Of a stretch of 64,000 bases of DNA, positions 23,835 through 36,500 are shown piece by piece; within the stretch, counting starts at the first letter, position 1; each line of letters opens with the position of its first letter. This DNA comes from Typha latifolia (taxonomy: Eukaryota; Streptophyta; Magnoliopsida; Poales; Typhaceae), in assembly GCA_019914945.1 (NCBI GenBank), contig CM034102.1, positions 11,149,501 through 11,213,500 on the forward strand, read 5' to 3'. The notes beneath the pieces were generated by a model, which had not been told where the DNA came from, did not search any database, and saw nothing but the letters and a program-made list of their open reading frames with translations. The position numbers and the translations under genes were made by a program.

Positions 23835-24554
23835 ATTGGAGAGAATTTGCTAATTTAAATACTAAAAATCTTCAAACCTTTAATTTGGAAAGAACTTAAG
23901 AGATTAGAGGATTTGAGAATGTGTGATGAATTTAGAAAATTTATCATCTATTTATAAGCATGAGATAAGTTAAAATTACCAAAATACCCCTATAAACTAG
24001 TTGTTTATTTATGTTAAAAGGGTAAAATGGTAAAAAAAGGTAGAGGTCCTATTTTGCTAATTTTCTGAATTTTTTAGCTATTTTTATAGTATTTTTTACC
24101 GTTAGTTCGTTATATATATATTTTAAATATAATTTTGTTCTTCTTTGTTAAAAAAAAGGTATATTAAAAAAATTAAATATTACATGGGCTGATGTGTGAT
24201 GGGAGATGGGCTAAAAAATTTAAAGAATACTTGTACTTGGGCTGAATTGTGATGGGAGAATGGGCTAAAAAAATTATAAAATGATACAGTGTACAATATT
24301 TCCCGTTATATTTTACTGTACGAGAGGGCCGAACGGGCGGGCCTAACGGGCGGGCCGAACGGGCGGGCCGAACGGGCGGGATTTCGGGCCGGGCCGGGCG
24401 GGCAAAGATTGGCCCGTGCCGCCCATTGGTAGTTCGAGCCCGGGCCGGGCTTAGCCCGGTCCAAACCGGGCCAAGTCGGGCCGGGCCCAATGATCAGGTC
24501 TACTGCAGACGAGTCTCTCCTTCATCCTCCCTCTTCCCTCCTCTCTCCGCGACA

Positions 24555-27500
24555 ATGGAATCCCAAAGCGACGGCGCTGCAAAAGCCTCGACCTCCTCTT
24601 TGATCAAAGACGGCGCCGTATCCGGCGTCCTCCCGGCGGCTGAGGCCTTCGCAGTCCACTACCCTGGCTACCCCTCCTCCCCTTCCCGCGCCGTGGAGAC
24701 TCTCGGTGGTCTCTCTGAGATCGCAAAGGTAATGCCTTTATGCACTTTTCTTGCCCTAACCTCTTTCTCCAACTTGGTTTATTTTTTTATTTATTCAACT
24801 AGCTTCTTCTGTAATTTTTAGTTGCGGAGCTCGGAATCCGGCTTCATGGAGCTCCGATTCCGCCCGGAAGACCCCTACTCCCACCCGGCCTATGGAGTGC
24901 TCCGCCCCGCCGCAAGTCTCCTCCTCAAGATCACGAAAACCAAGGATGAAAGTTGCAAGGAGGGGGAGGCATCGTCTGGGAAGGAGCAGCTCTCGGCGGA
25001 GGTTGTGGCACGCGTGAATCAAGCGTATCATTTTGAAGGTGAGAACTGTTTTGTCCTCCCCATTACCCGTTCGATAAAAGGTTCCGATTTTCTTCTCTTC
25101 TAGTTTTACTGGTCGATTACATTTTGACCTACTGAACTATGATACAATAGTACATTACATCCTTCTTAAGAAGACCGTATCCCCTCCTCACCTTTTCGAA
25201 ACGTAAGATCTAACTGCCTTAATGAAGAAAAATTGCTACGTTAGACGTAATACATTCAGACAGACATGAGATAGGAGTAAGAGCACTGAGAGTATTGGGC
25301 GGCTGGGTGAGGAGGAAGTTACAATAGAATGTCATTTAGGTCCTTTTTTGTCCTTTCTGCTTATCTGTGAAGTTGGTTTAATGCAAGGCATGGTGGACTA
25401 TCAACATGTTCTTGGGGTTCAAGCTGCCGAGGCGAGAAGAAAGAAGCGGCCTTGGGGTTCAGATGACTCATCGCAGTTAGGTACTTATCAAGCACCTTAT
25501 CAAGCAGAGGTGGCGGCTATGTTTTGATTGCTCAGTATTTGTGGTTGTCTTTGTCTACTTAATTGCAGAAAAAGGCGAAAGCCTGGACATGGATAACTCA
25601 GATGTGATGATGCTAGTTCCACCGCTCTTCTCGATCAAGGACAAGCCAGAGAAAATAGTGTGAGTTTCTGTAGTTTTAGCCTTTTAGGTCTTTCTATACA
25701 TTGTTAATGAGTATTGAGTTGGTCTTCATTCCATGTGGGAGTGTTGTTGCATAACCAGTAGGAAAACTATCTTTTATCAACAAATAACCGATATGGATGC
25801 CAGTATCTTGCTCAGGCTTTTACTTTTAGTACACTGTGATGGGATTATCATTCCATGTTATTGTGCATTATGTCCTTTTTAATTGATCTTTCTGTTGTTG
25901 ATTTAATTCTCCTTCAATCTTCCTCTCTTGACCTTCTTACCTCAATAAAAGCAGATTAGAAAGTCAGGATACATTTATATTCACTTTTCAACTTCTTGTC
26001 TTAGTATGACTAAGTACCTTTATTAGCATCCTGCTCTAGGATCATTATTTTGTTCCTGTCCTTGCCCTTAACAACAAGAATAATCTCTAGAGCAAGTATA
26101 GACCGTTATAATTGACAAGAAGATATATAAGTTGCAAAAATGCCTCAATTCTTTCTTAGTGAACAACTATCTACTGTTGATCAGGGCATGGTTTACTTTT
26201 TGTTATTAGGTTCCAAAAAAGTTACTCCAGCAACATTAGATTTTGAGAAGTTATTCCAACAACATGCTTGATTATGATAGTAAATTGGATACATCTTTCT
26301 TTAGCTATTCCAACAACACGATTGATTATGATAGTAAATTGGATACATCTTTGTCTTTCAGTTTGATGATTTCATTAAATTGTATAGGTTTAAATTTTCC
26401 ATTTCATTGTCATTATATGTACAATAGTACAAAAAGGTGTATCTAATTTATCTTTCAGATAAATCAGAAATTCTAAATTTCAATTAGGGCTGTTTCTTGC
26501 ATGCATTAAGTGAAATTAGTTGGAATAGGACTGCATGCAGGCCTGTTTTTGGGTTTGGTTGATCACATGCATTGCTATGATATGCATGATTGCACCTGAT
26601 ATGAGTTATACCAACAAATGATTATGATAATAGATATATTTATAACTATAGATTAGAATACAAAACAAATTATAAAATGGTAAGATAATGTAAATACTAC
26701 TTACATATTATAAGATATTAGATTAGATATCATATAATTTAAATTATTTACTTCATAAGAAAGTAAAATAAACCTGTCTTTTTGCTTTGATAAGTTTGAA
26801 TAATGCAGCCATATGGTATATAGTTGGCCTCCAACTTCTGGACATTGATAGTATTTCTTTGCTTCTATTGAATACTTTTGTTTTGATTACTTTGCTTATG
26901 CCATTTTCTCAATGATGGTCCTAATTATTACCAATTATTATTCAAATTTTTATAGGCTTAAACCATCAGTCAACTTGTTTTCAAAAAACATTCAAAGGGC
27001 TGTTGTGGAGCACCGGTGGGAGGTATATTGATCTATCTTGTATCTTGGGATGCTTCATACATTGATACATATGTTCATATGCATGTACTTATTTCTTTTG
27101 CATTTTTTGTTTACCTTGCTTCTGAAACTTAACAAGATGCTTATATTGATGCAACTATGGCTTGACTAGTTTGATACCAGTAAGTTGCATAGAAAAGTGT
27201 CATATGAGAATAATGAGGATTAGGCAGTACTAGAAACTTGACTTTTTACTTCCTATGTAACTAAAATTTAAACTTTTAATTGACATGCCTACTATAAAAG
27301 AAAAAATTTGCCTAGTTCCTACTGAAACTAATTGACTAGCATGACACACTTTTCATATGAATGCTCAAATTTACATGCAAATTATATCAAGTGATTAAAG
27401 TCCTCTTATGAAATAATTAATATCCATAAGGAGAAGTTCAAGCTCTTGTCATAGTGTTAATGTAAGGTTTCCACTTCTCTCTCTTCCCCTGCTTTTTTTT

Positions 27501-30500
27501 TTTTGAAGCTGATTGTTTGGTGGGTTTATGAGTTTTCATCTACACTAATGAGGTTCCAATAAAAGAAGTACATACAAGTTTAGAGATTGGATTTTTGAGA
27601 AATGCAAGAAGGATATTAAACATTGTTGGAAGCTTAAAGTGTTATCAATTTAGAGAAATCTTGTGAGTGCACCCTACATTTCTGTAGTTTTGCCATTTTC
27701 ATGGTGAAATTATTGTCATTCATTAATAAAAATATGTTATAAATCTTTTGAGGGAAACTAGAAGCTAGATAGGTGAGCACTATTATTTTAAACACAAGTA
27801 ACAAAAATGGATTGTAATGGGATCTCAATTTGTCTTTCATATTCCATGTTGGTAACAAGTATGTTGGTTCCTAGTTCTTACATAGTTGAGCAAAGTATCA
27901 ATTTATTATATTCGTATGCGAGTTTACAAAATGTTAAGATAATTCTGCTTGCATTATTATATGACAAATGATGCTCCATTGTTTAATGTACAAAATGAAA
28001 TATCGTTGACATTAGAAATATCATAAGGAAAGATGGTTAGGTAGCTTAAGTTGGCCTCCTAAACCATAGACATTACAATGATTTGATAAATTCATGCAAC
28101 CTAATACATGTGTTGTTAACTAGGCCCCGTTTGGTTCGAGACTAAGCCTCAAACTCGATTAGTTAGTCTCATTTCTTAGTGTTGATTTGGGTACCGTAAA
28201 CTAGTTTAAGATAATTTGGTATTTAGTTCTGAACTAGTTTAAGAGTGTATTTATTATTTATGATGTGATGTGAAAAGGTGAAAAAGTGTTGGTTTTGGAG
28301 GGAAATGGATGAGATATAAATTTAATGGACAAAATTACACTTCTCATGTAATGATGATAGTCATTATTATAATTTATGAATAATATGTGGTGTCTATAAT
28401 AGTCATTTGCGGGCTAAAGTGTAATTTGTAGGCTTAAATGAATATTGGAGATATATTTGCAAGCTTAAATAAATATGAGAGATATATTTGCAGGCTTAAA
28501 ATGAATATGTGTTGTCTATAATAGTCATCTGCGGACGTAAGTGTAATTTTTAAATTATTTGCAGAATTATATGGTGTCTATGATAACAATTTGTTGGCTT
28601 AAATGAATATGAGAGATATATTTGCTGCCTTGCGTCTTCAAACTGAACACCCTAGGAGCAATTAAGCCCACAAATTCAGTCTGCAAACTAAACATGTCTT
28701 GCGATTAAGCCCGCAAATCCAGTCTGCAAACTGAACATGTCTTGCGATTAAGCCCGCAAACAGAATTATTCTCTCTCCATTTTCCTCGCTGAGAAAGAGG
28801 AGAGAAGAGAGAGGACAGTGATGATGAGATTAGACATGATTTGATAAGTCTCAGTATATGGACTTATTCTTCTTATTTGCATACTTTACATTCTAAGTCA
28901 GCAAATAATCCGACTAAGCCGGCAAATATATAACATATAAGCCTGCAAATGTCAGAGTAGTGACTCATCATGATTTTTTTAATTTCTTTAAATAAACATC
29001 ACGTAATATTTATTAACAATCGTTGGATGTGTATAGTTAATTTATAATAACAATTTTTTTCGTACGTCTACAATTTTATTTTTAAGCCTGCAATGGCTTT
29101 TTTTGTAAGCTAGTTAACTAGTCTTGCTGCCTTCTAAGCTTGTAAATTGGCCAATTTAGTTAACCTTAAGCCCGCAAATATATTTTTAAGCCTATAAAAC
29201 AATGTTTTTACACCCTTTTTAATAACCAACGAGTTACTTTTATTTTATATAATTTTTTATTAAACCTACATTAAACGATATTTTTAGTAAAAATATTTTA
29301 AAAATAATTATATTTTATCTACTCAAATTATTCACACTATTTTTCTGTAATTTTTATTTTATTTCTAGGGTTCTCATGTAATAGGACATAATATTTACAA
29401 TATAAATATTTGTGTATTTTGAAAGAGAGGAGAAAAGAGAGAGGAGAAAAGAGAGAAGAGAAAAGAGAGAAGAGATAAGATTGACAAGACATTATACTGA
29501 TAGATGTAAGTCACGTCAATGGTAAAATTAAAATCAAATTAAAAGAATAATAAAAATTATATAATGTTATTTAATTATTTATTGAGGACTGAACTTGATT
29601 AAGGAAAATAAAGTTATTTTAGTGTTTGGTTAGACCTTCCCTAAACCCAAAACAAACGGGGGCCTAGATATTAGGTATTCCAAATTTAAAGGCATTATTG
29701 TTTTGACTATATTAAAATCAAGGTTCGAAAAATAGGGATCCAGATCGGTCTTTTGAAAAAAAGATACGTATTGGCTGTATTGGTCGCTTGGATTGGATCA
29801 GATTTTTTTTAATTATATAAATTCTAAATATTTTTTAAAAATGCAGAAATTTTTTATAAGTTAAAAAAAATGATAAAAAAAATAAAGAAGAAAAACTATG
29901 ATGCAGTTAGAACTAAAAAGAATAAGATATTAGAGAGAACGAGTGAAAGAAAACCAAACAAAAGAAAGAAAAATTATGGTGCAGTGAAGAAGAAGAAAAG
30001 AGAAGAAAATGAGATAGAGAGTGAAAGAAATGAAAATATTGAGAGAGAAATAAAGAAATAATTTTAAAAATTACGTAGTAGAGTTCGCCAGAGTTAGATT
30101 TGTGTCGCCAAAGTTCGTCGGAGTTAGATATCTCTGTAAGAAAAATAATAGCTATATAGTAAGAAGAGAAAATGAGAAAGAAAGAATGAAAGAGAGAGAG
30201 AGAGAGGAATGAGTGAAAGAGAGAAAGAGAGATAGAGAGTTCGGATCAGGCTTGGATTGGAATCAGCAGGTCATGCGAACCATGATTAAAATTAATATTT
30301 GATTTTATTTTGTACTTATACAAGCACCTTGTAATGAGAAGTAGGTGCCCCCAGAAAAGAATATATGTACATTTTGTACAATTTTAAAAGGGAAAGAAAC
30401 TCAACAAGATTTTCATTATATTCTTTAAGAAGATTTTATATTTGTTAAGAAGGACCTACAATTTTTCTTTATTGAATAGCTTAGAAGTTAGAACTACTAT

Positions 30501-33500
30501 TTTCTTGCACAAGCACATACTTTAAATTACAAATATTAAGAAATTCTCCCAGTTGTTAGAAACAGTATAAATTTAAGTTTGTTGATCTTTTTGAAAATTG
30601 TTTGACAAATTACATGAGTAATGTTTTTGTAAGAGATAAAAGTGTTGGGACAATAAATACTACAAGAATGCAATGCATTTACAATTTAGAATGTCTTTGC
30701 TAAGTTTGGTTACTTTTGGTTGGTTTTTGATGATTTCACATGTTAGTTTGCTTGGCCAAACACAGAATGAGGTAGGGGTAGCAATTGAGTTAGGTTGGGT
30801 TAAGTTCAAGGCGGCACAAACATGATCCGTTATTGAATGAGTTGGAATATTAAAAACAAACATGACCCGTTTATTAAACTTGTTATATGGGTCACCTATG
30901 TCACATAAATGAGTTAGATGTGCTATTCTTGTTATAACATGTTTGTTCGGATTATAAATGGGTTATTCAGATGATAAATAGATTTTTGTATCAGAATAGA
31001 GTCACTGGGTTATAAACAGATTATCAAGTTATAAATGGTTTGAAATTAAATGCGATAAGCAGGTTGAGGTAATAAACACAAACATGACTTGTTTAATAAT
31101 TTGGTTAGGCAGGTCAACCCATTTATGACTTGAACTTGATTATACTAAAATTAAATTCATTAAAAACCTTCTGGTTTGTACCGGGTTATCATGTATGGTA
31201 ACAGAGTTCCACCCTTAAATGAGGTAATCTCAATCTGCATCAATTGCAACTTCAAACCTTGCCTAAAGCAAGGTTTAGGAATTGGAGTTCAAGAATCAAG
31301 ACTGAGAATTGGAGTTCATTTGGCTATGTTGCCTTTTAATCCTAAACAATTGCTCGTACGTTCCCAGGCTTGTGTGTTATCCCAAGTGGATCAGAGCATC
31401 AGCTAGTTGCTCTTATGGTTCCTATTTGCTAAAATAAAAAATCTTATACTAGCTGGAGCTTGTTGCTCTTTCTTGTGGTTGGTATTTGCTCGTATCTTCA
31501 CAGGCTCGAGGCATAATAAGCAAAATGTAGGGGGTCCAATAGTAAATATTTGTATGGTAGGTCGTGATTGATAATAAAAGCAAAAGGTAGGGTGTTTTTA
31601 ATAAAATTTTCTGGAGAATAATTATATGTTAAATGATGTGGAGTATTTTATATTTTTGCGATCTGATGAACATGATTTCTTCTTGAATTATCATTCATAG
31701 TTTTGAACCTATGATATAAAACCATTTGAAGATTTCAGTTATGACTGTCTTTGTGGACTTTCTTATGAATGCTCTAGGTAGTTCACTGTGAACTTTTCAT
31801 TTTTGTTCCTTTAGCAATTTCTTTATAACTTTTCCATTTTATGTGGCCTTTTTAGCTCTTGTAATTTTGATGCAAATGATACTTCTTTTATTTTAAGTGG
31901 TTATAATTATCTAGCTACTAGTGGGTTGTGATGACTGACCTAGGATCATTTTATGTTTTCAGATGGATATTGATCAATGCCTTGCGATCGCTTTCAACAT
32001 AAAAAATATCCTTTATAAATCAGCTTCTTTCGTATTTCTATCCAGGATAGTTTATACACGATCCAGATGAGTTATCTGATTTGCTACAGATTTAAGTGTG
32101 AAAGCTTGTGCTGACCATGAGCTGTTGGCATGATTCCGAACCATATATTGCGGTCTTTGTTTACTGTCCCATTTCTGTGCAAATATTGTCCAAAGAAGTT
32201 GGTACTTTGCACTTTGATTGGAGTATTCTAAGATTAGAAAAGAGCTCAAAAATCTTCCCAATTGCAGTTCTTGTAAAAATAAAAAATAAAAAATAAAAAA
32301 TAAGAGTTTCAATTGCAGATGTTTATTTGCCCTTTGTATCTCCAGCTGAATTCTATCAAATTTATCTTTCCCAAGTCTAGCTCAACAAATTTTTGGTGGA
32401 GCATGTACTGTCAAAGATAATTTAAATCTCGCTTCAGGTGGAGCATGTACTGTGAACTGTCTTGTCATGTTTTGAATCTTAAATGTCAGTTACTGTAAGC
32501 TATATAATATATCTAAGCTATGATATATTATAAATTATCTTGGTACTAGCTGCAATATCTCACAGTTTGCTTAACTTATGATTCATAAGCATTCCCAAGA
32601 AGATCAACTGGGAAGATAACATTTCAAAGGGAACAACTGAGTGGGAGTGGCAGGTGGCTGTATCCAAACTATTTGAGGAACGTCCTATATGGCCTAGATG
32701 GTCACTTCATGAGCGCATGCTTGATGATGGGATGCAGGTCTCCGAAAACCAGCTGAAAAGGTTTTTCTGTCACCTTTCTCTATATCTTTCATAATCAGTT
32801 GCTGGAAAGGCCAGAAAATGTTTTCCCATGATTTATTGCTTGCACTTTCTGTTGGGTCTTCCATGTTATATTCTAATGCTTTAACTTGTTCATGTTATGT
32901 TCTCTTTTCCATCATGAGCATCTGGCTTTGAAGCAACCTTATTCATAACTTTTTTTCTCCTGATTTCGCAGGCTTCTTTTTAGATCTGGCTATTACTTCT
33001 CTACTGGACCATTTGGTCGATTTTGGATTAGAAAAGGATATGATCCTCGTACTGATCCTGAGTCACGAATGTAAGGATATTGTTTGACATTAATTAAACA
33101 AATTTTTTTATTGTTCCATTGAGTATGCAGACGCTGTCAGCTAGTCTGCTTTCTTTTCTCCTTCCTACTGTTATTTGAATGTTTGATTTGCTATTACAAA
33201 AAGTAATATTTTTTTCTTATCCGGAACAATCAATACATATAGTCATATAGATTACATATTAATGGAGGATAATCCACAATCTGCGGCTTATTGTAGAAAA
33301 TATAAGTTGTGCCATGATTTTGTGATTCTTATCAGCGAATCTGACTAGCTATATTTCCACAAAACATTGAGTAGTAATTTCTGAATTATGCTGATTTCAA
33401 TTTTCTATAAATGCATGATGGAGAATAGCTGAAGGATGCAACATATGTCCTAAAAGTTATTGTATGAGCCTATGAGGAGAACAACTTAAGAAAAAAATGT

Positions 33501-36500
33501 AGTCTGCTATTTTTTGTTGCCATATCTAGGTAGCTTGTAGAGTTATTTATATGTGATATTGATGAACTAATTTGTCTGAATTAATGTTCATACCTTTTCT
33601 TGTTTTGGAAAAACAAAATTGTTTATGCTGATTCCAAATTGCAATAGATGCATGAAGAACAAGAAAGAGAACCTTTGGAAGGCATAATAAATTAGTGGAG
33701 GTGAAGCATGCTTCTAAAAGTTATTGTTCAAGGAGATTAGCTTGCAAGCCAGATCAGGAATTTGGCATAACTTCGATGTGCTTGTAGAAGACGTATAAAA
33801 TAAGAGCTGGACAATACCTAGTTGGCAAATTTGTTTCTTGAAGGATTCACAGAATACTTACTTATAGAACCTATAACATGAGAATAAGTCATGGAAGTGA
33901 AACACCCATCTTCAACTACACGTGCTTATCACGTGGTTAAATCTCCACGTGGTACTTCATATGACTTGTCGGTAAATGCTTTCACAAGTATATAGGAAAG
34001 GTTTCAAAACCATAGATAATACCAAGCAAAATAAATCCAGATACAATTTCCACAGGCCTCAACAAGCCTCAAAGATAAATGTTCAAAATACAAAACTTAA
34101 ATAATTAAATTCTCGTAGGGGCTAAGTTCAACTAGATGATAAAGTAAATAAACTCTAATAGGAAGTAAAATCAGTTATTTCCTCGCTATTGTATTCGTCT
34201 CCTCTAACTCTGTAATGTTTTCACTAAGAGGTGGTGAGCACACAGACCAACGAGTATAATCTAAATAATCTATAAACAATGTAAATGCATAATAAATGTT
34301 CCAATGCATACTGATAATTACCAACGAACAAAATAAGCATATTTGAAATAATTTGCAATAAATTCCCATATTATTACAAAATACAAGGAATGCATAATCA
34401 TATCGTTGTCTAAGCCAACTTCCTATTTTATCAAGATTATAAGATCATGGAATATGATAGTTTGCTCACATAGAGTCTTTGAGTGGTTAGAGTTCAACAT
34501 GTTCACACAAAATCTTAGATGATTAAATTCAAATGTGCACACACAAAATCTTAGACGAATAGATTCGAACATGCTCACATAGAATCTTAAATAATTAGAT
34601 TTCAACATGTTCACATAGAATCTTAAATGATTAGATTCTAACATGCTCACATAGAGTTTTAAATAATTAGATTCTAACATGCTCACACAAAGTTTTAAAT
34701 GATTAGATTATGACATGCTCACACAAAGTCTTAAATGATTAGATTCTAACATGCTCACACAAAGTCTTAAACGATTAGATTCTAACATGCTCACACAAAT
34801 CTATAATTTACATACAAGTGTAAAAACGAGGAGGGACAGTCATCTAGCAGTAATGTCACTTGTACATGCTCGGTGATGGTTCTTATGACTGGTTGTTTAT
34901 TGTTATCAGACTAAGGACCCAAGTCGTGAGCCTATATCCTCATCTTCAAAATCATCATGTCACACAACAGAATAATCAAGAGCATATAGCTCATCGATAG
35001 ATGCCTGGACTTTGTATTATCAGGTAATGTTAGAGCTATAACTCTACGTCACAACTATCATTATAATCTAGTCTCTAATGAGGCAGTGTAATTGTCTTAA
35101 TGCCACACAGGCTAACGGCTTCAAACGTAGATCGCTAATAATAAGTACTATATAATACACCTCACCCTTAACTCAAGGCTGTGCGAGTGGAAGACACTGC
35201 CCAGTCAGGACTTGACTACCTAATGATACGTGCAAATGGTGTAATATCTTCAATTATGTAATTTGTGTCATAGTTATCAAGATTTATACATATACCGTAG
35301 ATGGATATATAAGAGGGTTTCATACAAGAGATGCGGTAATTAACAACTAATAATTAATAAGACACACGCACAAGTAATATGAGCTTTTGTTTCTTTTAAC
35401 CTTCACAGTTCAATACTGCCAGTATTTGATATATAGTGATGTGTCACATCCATTATTTGGTTTTTAAACATATATACTTGATGGCATGTACTTAATTAGT
35501 TGGAAGTCTGAATAGTAGCTTTTAACTCTTCATACTTTGGCTCTTTCCAGATTCCAAAAGGTTGATTTTCGAGTGCCACCCGAGTTGAGAAATCTTGGTG
35601 ACATGAGTGGCAATTCTCAGTGAGTGTCAATATGTTTCACTAAGATTTTGTGTTACTACAAGTACTATAGATCATTTTCCTTTTCCCATTAGTTGGAAGT
35701 ACCTCTTTGCTAAACTCTTTCTGAATGTTATGGTCAAGCTATTTCATTTTATGGCAAATTACCAATTCATGTATGTCTTGATGGGTTATCCTTTTTGGCT
35801 CATATGGATCAACATTTGCAATGCACTAGCCTTATGGGTTTGAATTTTATGAAGGTTTATTTGATGTTGGGAAAAGCATACTAAATCAGGCCTTCTAGTT
35901 TCCAACTTTTAGAAGTACTCCCTTTTGTTTCATTTTATCTAATAGATTATTGTTCACTAAAGCATTGATGGAATTAAATTCGCAGATTGCTAACTGTGAG
36001 TAATATTTATGATAGAAATAGAATCACATGGATGTTCATTAGAAGGCGCAAAGCAGGAATCTGTTATAACTGTGAAACCACAGGGAGTCATTTTAGATAA
36101 GTTGCAAACCACAGGGATTTAAATATCTTTTGATTTGATATAAAGTAGATTGATTGGATAGATATTAAGGGTAAATTAGTAATTTAGTTGATATATAGTA
36201 TAAAATGTATTTTTGATGAATAGTGTTTGTATTCTAGAATAGGGTTATTATGATGTTTAGCTATTATTCTAGACTAAAGAGTTGTATTATAGAATAAGAA
36301 AAATGTGATTACAGGGCCATTAGTTGAAATGAACGGGGGCTGAAGGTGCATGGGCCATTAGTGAGATTACAGGGGCCTAGAATTCCATTCTCTTGTTCTC
36401 AACATAAGAGATTCAAGATTGAAACTTAAAAGAGATGGTGAAAATTTTGCCATTTATTTCTCAAGCTTATTTGATATCTTGAGATTAGAAAGAACGAAAG

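Larger units (their letters stand above)
20600..24502 (-). mobile_element. hAT transposon (3.9 kb) in the leader/promoter of TFIIIC5, carrying a captured KRP fragment
   Basis: The 8-bp duplication CTGCAGAC at 20592-20599 and 24503-24510 is perfect. The termini are TAGACGTGATCATCGGGC (left) and TAGACCTGATCATTGGGC (right, in reverse): 16 of 18 match. GC-rich subterminal repeats (GGGCGGGCC-type, four near-identical units at 24327-24380) lie at the right end. A decayed minus-strand hAT transposase occupies 21896-23834, and a plus-strand KRP-derived segment occupies 20806-21300. The right end is 52 bp upstream of the TFIIIC5 ATG, so this element now supplies that gene's upstream sequence. Confidence 0.93.

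Noticed and set aside
24173..24490. 105-residue Arg/Pro-rich frame
   Set aside because: It lies wholly in the GC-rich subterminal repeats of the hAT element.
29870..30061. 63-residue Lys/Glu-rich frame
   Set aside because: It is translated purine-rich low-complexity DNA; the same composition continues outside the frame.
32006..32031. Alternative GT donor near 32030 for TFIIIC5 exon 6
   Set aside because: It would be phase 0, but exon 7 needs a phase 1 (or phase 2 at 32590) partner, so the frame breaks; the ATATCC donor fits.
34423..34686. 87-residue repeat protein on the minus strand
   Set aside because: It is a product of the 36-bp minisatellite, whose unit length is a multiple of three.
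34461..34796. Regularly spaced repeats considered as a CRISPR array
   Set aside because: The units are contiguous without unique spacers, in a plant intron.
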